From: Desulfobacterales bacterium | GTDB taxonomy: Bacteria > Desulfobacterota > Desulfobacteria > Desulfobacterales > UBA2174_A | Length of the DNA stretch: 19,795 bases | Assembly (NCBI GenBank): GCA_025454075.1 | Contig: JALOPD010000040.1 | Span: 1 to 19,795, forward strand | Direction of reading: 5' to 3' | Part shown: positions 14,201-19,795 of the stretch, one piece after another | How positions within the stretch are numbered: the stretch's first letter is position 1 | Layout: every line of letters begins with the position of its first letter | The notes under the pieces: generated by a model | The model's database searches: none | What the model saw: only the letters and a program-made list of their open reading frames with translations | What the model was told of the DNA's origin: nothing | Translations under genes and position numbers: made by a program

Positions 14201-15550
14201 CTTTTCAGCCCAGGCTATTTCGAAGCCCCGCTTATCGGCGGCCGGACCGTCCAGCTGCTGGCCGAAACCGGCCCGCCGTCGTCGCTCGCCGCCCCGCCGG
14301 CAGATGCATTGCTGCCCGAACGCTCCCCGCTGGAGTCCAAAACGGCGGCGGGCCTGCGTCCGATCGAGGTGCTCGAAAAATCCCTCGGCCACTACGTCGT
14401 CGACCGGGGCGGCCTCAAGACGGTCATCGCCGGCTATCCCTGGTTTTTAGACTGGGGCCGAGATTCGCTGATCTTTGCCCGCGGGCTCATCGCCGCCGGC
14501 CGCTTCGAAGACGCGCGGGCCGTGCTCATGCTCTTTGGGCAGTACGAGGACCGGGGCACCCTGCCCAACATGATCCGCGGCACCGACGCCGGCAACCGGG
14601 ACACCTCGGACGCCCCGCTGTGGTTTGCGGTGGCTTGCTCGGAACTGGCGGCGGCGGAGGGCGGCGGCCGCTTTCTAAAAAGCGACTGCGGCGGCCGCAC
14701 GGTGAAGCAGGTCATCGCCTCCATCGCCCGGGCCATCATCGCCGGCACGCCCAACGGGGTCAAGATGGACCCGGACTCGGGGCTGGTTTTCAGCCCGTCT
14801 CACTTCACCTGGATGGACACGAACTTCCCGGCCGGAAGCCCGCGGCAGGGCTACCCCGTCGAGATCCAGGTGTTCTGGCATGCGACCCTGACCTTCCTGG
14901 CGCGCATCGATAAAAAAGACGGGCGCCGTTGGAGGGCGCTGGCCGAAACGGTCCGGGAGTCCCTGGTGACGCTTTTCTGGCAGCCGGCCCTCGGCTGCCT
15001 CGCCGACTGCCTGCATGCCGCACCGGGCCAGGCGGCCCGCCGCGCGGAGGCCGACGATCACCTTCGGCCGAACCAGCTTTTTGCCGTCACGCTGGGCGCC
15101 GTCGCCGAACCCGAGCGCGCCCGGCAGATCCTCAGGGCCTGCGAGGAGCTTCTGGTGCCCGGCGCCATACGCAGTCTAGCGGACCGGCCGGTCGGCCGTG
15201 CGTTGCCGGTACATTACAACGGAAACCTGGTCAACGACCCCCACCGGCCCTACTGGGGGCAGTACTGCGGCGACGAGGACACGCGCCGCAAACCGGCCTA
15301 CCACAACGGCACCGCCTGGACCTGGCCGTTTCCTTCCTACTGCGAGGCCTGGGCAATGACCCACGGCGAACAGGGGCGGCAGACGGCGCTGTCCTGGCTC
15401 ACGAGCAGCATCCGCTTGCTGGAAAGCGGCTGCCTCGGCCACCTGCCGGAGGTCATCGACGGGGACTACCCCCACACGACCCGCGGCTGCGATGCCCAAG
15501 CCTGGGGGGCGAGCGAATGGGTGCGGGTGTGGCTGAAATTGACACGATAG
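11252..15550 (+). CDS. Giant glycogen debranching enzyme: GH13 amylase-type domain fused to GDE_N/GDE_C amylo-1,6-glucosidase
   Basis: A 1432-residue, probably cytoplasmic, enzyme with two predicted catalytic halves. The first (about residues 160-570) is a GH13 barrel with all four signature regions: DIAINH at 258-263, GFRCDAG with nucleophile D331, LLEGLG with acid/base E360, and NFAETHDNPR with H418/D419. The second resembles stand-alone bacterial/archaeal debranching enzymes: a GDE_N-like stretch near residue 775 (VLGTNGRGAMLRTSVAWGG) and a GDE_C (alpha/alpha)6 domain from about 1030, including WFLDWGRDSL (1064-1073), PNMIRG and FTWMDTN...PRQGYPVEIQVFWHATL around 1186-1215. The layout recalls the eukaryotic debranching enzyme: 4-alpha-glucanotransferase plus amylo-alpha-1,6-glucosidase. 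Residues 570-770 are unassigned. AAGGGG eight bases upstream favours this ATG over one 45 bases earlier. It precedes glgP and glgA. Confidence 0.92.
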   Translation: MQHSDALIQDPVPGTNTLRFCGDVLTFALAVPAGMKGTAWIRTNIGHAAVTRTEIIRSVHLQETPLGRDWFDTAMRRVSENRFEIQLALSEVGHFEAKCFFLQENESSPVWPPGANACVNVQSSESCCANIIYNAFVRQFGVNKSGKKPLPSPGEECVRVLDAARYTVIPPSGTFRDLIAELDFILGELGCRILMLLPIHPTPTTYGRMGRFGSPYAALSFRSVDPALAVFDPKATPTEQFIELVDAVHRRNARLFLDIAINHTGWAANLHTNHPEWLARTAEGRIEVPGAWGVQWEDLTKLDYRHQELWQFMAEVFLTWCRRGVDGFRCDAGYMVPHPAWRYITARVREQFPDTTFLLEGLGGKISVTRQLLNTANLNWAYSELFQNYDRSQIEHYLPEAIDISATDGLTVNFAETHDNPRLAATSHAYARMRTALCALSSVAGAFGFANGVEWLAADKINVHEAIPLNWGAPVNQVAEIRRLATLLKLHPAFHDRTEVRLIEQGGGNHLVILRRHRPTGKSLLVAVNLDHDRPGQASWNPEDAGLRQRMYTDLLTETPVEARESGALFTCPLAPGQVRCLSPDPADLGLLQALPADSFAIPPHIEHQQLRSKALQVFTHCHNTRDIGSFDPDRAAAELKNDPAAFCAQFNPGGTECRVVSWQWPRDLRREVMIPPGHFLLVKCGCGFRARLVDKDRTLIAENGVRGADGAFFCLFPPPQAPQGLKRLSLLVAAHEATGTRHAEARILLLPRAEEARVKRVFTRSELLREPLLVLGTNGRGAMLRTSVAWGGLASKYDALLAANLAPDYPEDRWVMFTRCRAWLLYQGFSQDINLDCLQAFAAGNSGGAFWRYKIPSGQGEHVLLTVGLEMLPRRNAVRLAFYRHPAGADPGRLTDATPVRLILRPDIESRSFHDTTKAFTGPEQHFRNSVKAGSGGFSFQPDASHRLQMEISNGRFVPESQWQYMIRHDLDADRGQDPHSDLFSPGYFEAPLIGGRTVQLLAETGPPSSLAAPPADALLPERSPLESKTAAGLRPIEVLEKSLGHYVVDRGGLKTVIAGYPWFLDWGRDSLIFARGLIAAGRFEDARAVLMLFGQYEDRGTLPNMIRGTDAGNRDTSDAPLWFAVACSELAAAEGGGRFLKSDCGGRTVKQVIASIARAIIAGTPNGVKMDPDSGLVFSPSHFTWMDTNFPAGSPRQGYPVEIQVFWHATLTFLARIDKKDGRRWRALAETVRESLVTLFWQPALGCLADCLHAAPGQAARRAEADDHLRPNQLFAVTLGAVAEPERARQILRACEELLVPGAIRSLADRPVGRALPVHYNGNLVNDPHRPYWGQYCGDEDTRRKPAYHNGTAWTWPFPSYCEAWAMTHGEQGRQTALSWLTSSIRLLESGCLGHLPEVIDGDYPHTTRGCDAQAWGASEWVRVWLKLTR

Positions 15551-15569
15551 CATCAAAGCTTGGAACCTG

Positions 15570-15602
15570 TTGATTTTTCTGGAATGAACCTGTATCCTGA
15601 AT
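15570..15602 (+). promoter_or_regulatory. Predicted promoter of glgP-glgA
   Basis: TTGATT (15570-15575), 17 bases, TATCCT (15593-15598). The -10 lies in TGTATCCTGAAT (15591-15602), identical to a 12-base string at the ilvE promoter. No clear terminator follows the debranching gene, so read-through is also likely. Confidence 0.5.
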
Positions 15603-15724
15603 GGTCCGTGGGTGCGGATACCGCATGCCCGATTGACGAACCCTTCCTCGTTCCAACGGCGCCGGCTGACTGGTGCTGGCCGCGTTTACCTAAATAATTT
15701 CATTAAGGAACCGAACTGACATCC

Positions 15725-18280
15725 ATGAGAAACTTCAAATCGTACCAGGTGCAGCCGAACATCCCGCAGAACCTCACTTTTCTGGAAACCCTCGCGCGCA
15801 ACATGTGGTGGTGCTGGACCCGCGACGCCATCGAGCTGTTCCGTCGCATCGATCCGCGCCTGTGGGCCGAGTGCGGCCGCAACCCGATCCCGTTTCTCAC
15901 CCGGGTCCCCCAGGCCCGCCTGGAGAAGCTTGCCAAGGACACCAGCTATGTCGGCCACCTGGAGCGGGTGCGCGGGTTGTTCGAGAAACGGGTGAACCAT
16001 CCCGAGATCCAGGTCGAATTGCCTTTCGGCCCCGGCGAACAGATCGCCTATTTCTCGATGGAGTTCGGTATGCACGAGAGCCTGCCGTTTTTCGCCGGCG
16101 GCCTGGGGATCCTGGCCGGCGACCATCTGAAGGCCTCTTCGAACACCGGCTTGCCGCTCGTGGGCGTCGGGCTCATGTACCGGCAGGGCTATTTCCGCCA
16201 ATACCTCAACCATGAAGGTTTGCAGCAGGAGGCTTACCCGGAGACCGACTTTTTCAGCCTGCCCTTGCAGCGCATGCGGGATGCGGCCGGAAACGAAATC
16301 CGGGTGAGCATCCGCGGCGCCGACGGCCCCATCCATGCGATTGTCTGGAAAGTCCTTATCGGCCGGGTGCCGCTTTTCCTGCTTGACACCAACATCCTGG
16401 AGAACCCCCCCGAGCACCGCGAGGTCACGGCGCGTCTCTATGCCGCCGAATCCAAGATCCGCCTGGCCCAGGAGGTGCTGCTCGGGATCGGCGGGATGCG
16501 CGCGCTTCAGGCCATGGGCATAACGCCCAAGATCGTCCACATGAACGAGGGGCATTGTGCCTTTGCGGGGCTGGAGCGCCTGGTCCAGCTCACCGAAGGA
16601 AAGGGAATCGACCTTCAGGCGGCCCTGCAAATCGTTCCGCGCACGACGGTGTTCACGACCCACACCCCGGTCGCCGCCGGCCACGACGAGTTCCCGGCGG
16701 ACATGGTCAGGCCCTTTCTCAAACCCCTGGCCGAGAAGCTGGGCGTGACGGAAACGGAGCTGCTCTCCTGGGGCCAGGCCCAGGGCGCCCACGACAACGG
16801 ACCGATTTCCATGTTCATCCTGGGGGTGCGCCTGGCGGCCGCCTGCAACGGGGTCAGCGAACTGCACGGCAGCGTCGCCCGCCGGATGTGGGCCCACATC
16901 TGGCCGGGCCGCCCGGTGGAGGAAGTCCCGATCGCCCACATCACGAACGGGGTGCACATCCCCACGTTCGTGTCCCACGAATTCGGCGGTTTGCTCGACC
17001 GCTACCTTGGGCCCGACTGGTACCTGGGGTCCCAGCGGCCGGACAACATCCGGCGCATCGAGGAGATATACAACGAAGAGCTCTGGCGCGCCCACGAGCT
17101 GAACCGCTCCCGCCTGGTGCGCACCTGCCGCGAACAGCTCGTCATGCAGTACCAGCGCCGAAACGCCCCCCGCCAAGTGCTGGAGGCCGTGGACAAAGCG
17201 CTCGACCCGGACGTGCTGACCATCGTATTCGCCCGACGATTTGCCACTTACAAGCGGGCGTTTCTGCTGATCCAGGACCCGCAGCGGCTGGAGGCCATCA
17301 TCAACAGCGAGAAACAGCCGGTGCAGTTCATTTTTGCCGGCAAGGCCCATCCGCGCGACAACGAGGGCAAGGATCTCATCCGTCAGCTGTTCCAATTTGC
17401 CAACCGGCCCTCGGTGCGCGATCGATTTGTCTTCCTGGAAAACTATGATCTGCACCTGGCCCGGCACCTGCTGCAGGGAGCCGACGTCTGGCTGAACACC
17501 CCCCGTCGGCCTTTCGAAGCCTGCGGCACCTCCGGCATGAAGGCGGCCATCAACGGCGCCCTCAACTTCAGCATTCTGGACGGGTGGTGGTGCGAGGGCT
17601 ACCGCGAGGGGGTGGGCTGGAGCATCGGCAACGGCGAGGAGTACGAGGATCACGCCTATCAGGATGCCGTGGAGAGCCAGGCGCTCTACAACATCCTCGA
17701 GAACGAGCTGGTGCCTTGCTTTTACGACCGCAAGAAAGGCGATCTGCCCACCCTTTGGATCGAGAAGATGAAAGCGTCGATGAAGATGGCCATGGAAGGG
17801 TTCTGCAGCCTGCGCATGGTCACCGACTACGCCGGAAAGCTTTATGCCCCGGCGGCCCGCTGGTACGATCGACTGGTGGCCGACGGCGGAGCGGAGGCCA
17901 AGCGGCTCGGCGCCCAGCAGGAACGGGTGCGCTCGCTCTGGAAAGGGATTAAGATCGACCCGCCGGCCCGGGACATCCGGGGGGTGCAGCGCGTGGGGGA
18001 TTCATTCCAGGTGACCTCCGAGGTCAGCATGGGCGAGCTGCGCCCGGATGAAATCGACATCGAGCTTTACGTCGGGTTTTACAAAAGCTTCTCGGAGCTC
18101 ACCGACAGCCGCGTCATCCCCATGCAGGTGCTGGAGGACCGCGGCGACGGCCGGTATCTTTACGGCTGCCAGATATCCTGCGAGACCGCCGGCCGCTTCG
18201 GCTATTCCGTTCGGGCGACACCGCACGGGGACGCCTGGATCAAACTGACACCGGGACTGATCACCTGGGCATCGGACTAA
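15725..18280 (+). CDS. glgP: Glycogen (alpha-glucan) phosphorylase, GT35
   Basis: An 851-residue PLP enzyme releasing glucose 1-phosphate from alpha-1,4-glucan ends. It is of the alpha-glucan phosphorylase type with a DUF3417-like N-terminal region (about residues 14-110, LARNMWWCWTRDAIELFRRI), unlike E. coli GlgP/MalP. Catalytic parts: AYFSMEFGMHESLPFFAGGLG (two stretches within about 108-128), VHMNEGHCAF near 273, TTHTPVAAGHDEFP near 315, ITNGVH near 408, FARRFATYKRA near 502 and the PLP motif GTSGMKAAINGALNFSILDGWW with K606. A C-terminal extension from about 730 to 851 looks beta-rich and is of unknown role. The ribosome binding site is odd: AAGGA is 15 bases before the ATG but only six before an in-frame CTG at 15716. 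glgA follows after 21 bases, so they form an operon. Confidence 0.95.
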   Translation: MRNFKSYQVQPNIPQNLTFLETLARNMWWCWTRDAIELFRRIDPRLWAECGRNPIPFLTRVPQARLEKLAKDTSYVGHLERVRGLFEKRVNHPEIQVELPFGPGEQIAYFSMEFGMHESLPFFAGGLGILAGDHLKASSNTGLPLVGVGLMYRQGYFRQYLNHEGLQQEAYPETDFFSLPLQRMRDAAGNEIRVSIRGADGPIHAIVWKVLIGRVPLFLLDTNILENPPEHREVTARLYAAESKIRLAQEVLLGIGGMRALQAMGITPKIVHMNEGHCAFAGLERLVQLTEGKGIDLQAALQIVPRTTVFTTHTPVAAGHDEFPADMVRPFLKPLAEKLGVTETELLSWGQAQGAHDNGPISMFILGVRLAAACNGVSELHGSVARRMWAHIWPGRPVEEVPIAHITNGVHIPTFVSHEFGGLLDRYLGPDWYLGSQRPDNIRRIEEIYNEELWRAHELNRSRLVRTCREQLVMQYQRRNAPRQVLEAVDKALDPDVLTIVFARRFATYKRAFLLIQDPQRLEAIINSEKQPVQFIFAGKAHPRDNEGKDLIRQLFQFANRPSVRDRFVFLENYDLHLARHLLQGADVWLNTPRRPFEACGTSGMKAAINGALNFSILDGWWCEGYREGVGWSIGNGEEYEDHAYQDAVESQALYNILENELVPCFYDRKKGDLPTLWIEKMKASMKMAMEGFCSLRMVTDYAGKLYAPAARWYDRLVADGGAEAKRLGAQQERVRSLWKGIKIDPPARDIRGVQRVGDSFQVTSEVSMGELRPDEIDIELYVGFYKSFSELTDSRVIPMQVLEDRGDGRYLYGCQISCETAGRFGYSVRATPHGDAWIKLTPGLITWASD

Positions 18281-18301
18281 TCACATGAAAGGAGGGGCGC
18301 C

Positions 18302-19795
18302 ATGACGACCCCGCGCCGCAACCCCAGAGTACTGGTCGTGACCCCGGAGGTCACCTACCTGCCGGACCGCATGGGCAACCTCGCCGCTTTCTTTACGGCC
18401 AAGGCCGGAGGGCTGGCCGACGTATCCGCCGCCCTGGTAAGCGCCTTGCTGGACCAGGGGGCCGACGTGCACGTGGCGCTTCCCGATTACCGCTCCATCT
18501 TCAGCGACCGGCTGGTCCCTTTCTTGAAAGAGGAGATCACCAGCATCCAGCGCAAGATGCCGGACGACCGCGTCCACCTGGCGGAGGACCGCGCGTTTTT
18601 CTACATCAACCGGGTTTACTCGAAGTACGGGGATGAAAACATCAAACTCGCCCTGGCCTTTCAACGGGAGGTCGTCAACAACATCATCCCGCGGGTGCAG
18701 CCCGACCTCATCCACTGCAACGACTGGATGACCGGGCTCATCCCGGGGGTGGCCCGACGGCTGCGCATCCCGTGCCTGTTCACCATTCACAACATCCACA
18801 CCGTCAAGTCCACCCTGGCCTTCATCGAGGACCGCGGCATCGACGCCGCCAGCTTCTGGCAGCACCTGTACTACATGAACTATGCCCCTTCCTACGAGGC
18901 CTCCCGGGATTCCAACCCGGTGGATTTTCTGACGAGCGGCATCTTCGCCGCGCACTTCGTGAACACGGTGAGCCCCACGTTCCTGCTGGAAATCGTAGAC
19001 GGGCTGCACCCGTTCGTCGAAGGACAGATCCGCCACGAGATGGCCAACAAATATTACGCCGGGTGCGCCTTCGGCATCCTCAACGCGCCCGACCCCGCTT
19101 TCAACCCCCAGACCGACAAGGACCTCAAAAAAACCTATGGGATCAAGGACCACGCCGCGGCCAAACGCGAGAACAAGCGCTTCCTGCAGCGCAACCTGGG
19201 GCTGATCGAAGATGTGAATGCCCCGCTGTTCTTCTGGCCGTCGCGGTTGGACCCGGTGCAGAAGGGCTGCGGCCTTCTGGCGGACATCTTCTACCGGCTG
19301 ATCTCCACCTGGTGGGACCGGAACCTTCAGGTGGCCTTCGTGGCCAACGGCGACTACCAGCGCGTGTTCCAGGACATCGTCAACCAGCACCAGTTCCACA
19401 AACGCGTGGCCATCTGCGATTTCAGCGAACAGATGGAACATCTGGCGTACGCCGCCTCGGACTTCATCCTCATGCCGTCGCGCTTCGAGCCCTGCGGGCT
19501 GCCCCAGATGATCGCCCCCATTTACGGGTCCCTGCCCGTGGCGCACGACACGGGCGGCATCCACGACACCATCCGCCACCTGGACGCGGCCGCCAACACC
19601 GGCAACGGCTTCCTTTTCAAGACCTTCGACAGCAACGGCCTGTTCTGGGCCATCGAAGAGGCCATGAAATTTTACACGCTGCCGGCGGCGGCGCGCGCCC
19701 GCCAGATCAAACGCATCATGGCCGAAAGCGCCGCAACCTTCACCTACGAGCAGTCGGCGCGGCAGTACATCGACCTGTATGAAAAGATGCTGCAG
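18302..19795 (+). CDS. glgA: Glycogen synthase, GT5, nearly complete (3' end cut by window edge)
   Basis: 498 residues are visible with no stop; alignment by eye to E. coli GlgA suggests only a few residues are missing. GT5 marks: N-terminal KAGGLADVSAAL (K34, the KxGGL sugar-nucleotide loop), PSRLDPVQKG with R315 and K321, MPSRFEPCGLPQ with E396 and C398, and HDTGGIHDTI (416-424). It transfers glucose from a nucleotide sugar to growing alpha-1,4-glucan. Unusual points: the usual HDWH segment is HCNDWMTGL, so the family histidine is N140, and the HNLAYQG-like segment is HNIHTVK. The protein is thus a divergent GlgA; the donor (ADP- or UDP-glucose) cannot be read from sequence. AAAGGAGG six bases before the ATG is a strong ribosome binding site, and glgP ends 21 bases upstream. 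No GlgC is in the window. Confidence 0.92.
   Translation, partial: MTTPRRNPRVLVVTPEVTYLPDRMGNLAAFFTAKAGGLADVSAALVSALLDQGADVHVALPDYRSIFSDRLVPFLKEEITSIQRKMPDDRVHLAEDRAFFYINRVYSKYGDENIKLALAFQREVVNNIIPRVQPDLIHCNDWMTGLIPGVARRLRIPCLFTIHNIHTVKSTLAFIEDRGIDAASFWQHLYYMNYAPSYEASRDSNPVDFLTSGIFAAHFVNTVSPTFLLEIVDGLHPFVEGQIRHEMANKYYAGCAFGILNAPDPAFNPQTDKDLKKTYGIKDHAAAKRENKRFLQRNLGLIEDVNAPLFFWPSRLDPVQKGCGLLADIFYRLISTWWDRNLQVAFVANGDYQRVFQDIVNQHQFHKRVAICDFSEQMEHLAYAASDFILMPSRFEPCGLPQMIAPIYGSLPVAHDTGGIHDTIRHLDAAANTGNGFLFKTFDSNGLFWAIEEAMKFYTLPAAARARQIKRIMAESAATFTYEQSARQYIDLYEKMLQ

Noticed and set aside
15686..17653. 655-codon minus-strand frame
   Set aside because: Shadow opposite glycogen phosphorylase, whose plus-strand motifs are complete.
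18281..19579. 432-codon minus-strand frame
   Set aside because: Shadow opposite glycogen synthase; the plus-strand frame carries all GT5 motifs.
1..19795. CRISPR array, insertion sequence, prophage, defence system, tRNA or rRNA
   Set aside because: No regularly spaced repeats, transposase or integrase motifs, terminal inverted repeats, or tRNA/rRNA-like sequences were seen; the genes are metabolic and regulatory.

Overview
The window is high-GC bacterial DNA, probably from a sulfate-reducing Desulfobacterota (Desulfobacterales-like). The main evidence is the 5' part of a dissimilatory sulfite reductase alpha gene (dsrA) at the left edge, which contains an exact match to the DSR1F primer site. 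The family mix also fits: a C-terminally extended DapA-family aldolase, a YkgJ-type cysteine-cluster protein and a DUF2914 protein. I saw no tRNA, rRNA, CRISPR array, transposase or phage gene. Genes are densely packed, and most long open frames opposite the real genes are high-GC shadows.

Layout. (1) 1-2.65 kb, minus strand: a TPR protein, a translationally coupled protein of unknown function with a possible degenerate kinase/APH-like fold, then dsrA behind its own promoter and a leader of about 150 nt. (2) 2.65-3.08 kb: a divergent control region with a strong hairpin, promoter candidates and a leader rich in TTCAC/GTGAA. (3) 3.08-4.12 kb, plus: DapA-family gene, convergent with a minus-strand YkgJ-family gene across a bidirectional terminator. 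(4) 5.26-7.75 kb, plus: ilvE and a eukaryotic-type UDP-sugar pyrophosphorylase, 17 nt apart. (5) 7.78-8.90 kb, minus: a class V alanine/serine-glyoxylate aminotransferase that is visibly more AT-rich than its neighbours, with a structured leader and a palindrome over its -35 box. (6) 9.17-11.05 kb, minus: a secreted DUF2914 protein followed by a diadenylate cyclase fused to YbbR repeats. (7) 11.25 kb to the end, plus: a glycogen cluster made of a giant fused debranching enzyme (GH13 plus GDE_N/GDE_C), glycogen phosphorylase and glycogen synthase (cut just before its expected end).

How they fit together. The right half encodes glucan synthesis (GlgA), phosphorolysis (GlgP) and debranching (GH13-GDE fusion). 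The UDP-sugar pyrophosphorylase about 3.5 kb upstream could supply UDP-glucose. No ADP-glucose pyrophosphorylase (GlgC) or branching enzyme (GlgB) is in the window. The divergent c-di-AMP synthase shares the control region of the debranching gene, which is suggestive only. The main points for a second look are the two fusions (CdaA-YbbR and GH13-GDE), the divergent GlgA active site, a 12-base promoter motif shared by ilvE and glgP, dyads at the dsrA and aminotransferase promoters, and the coupled TPR/unknown pair upstream of dsrA.
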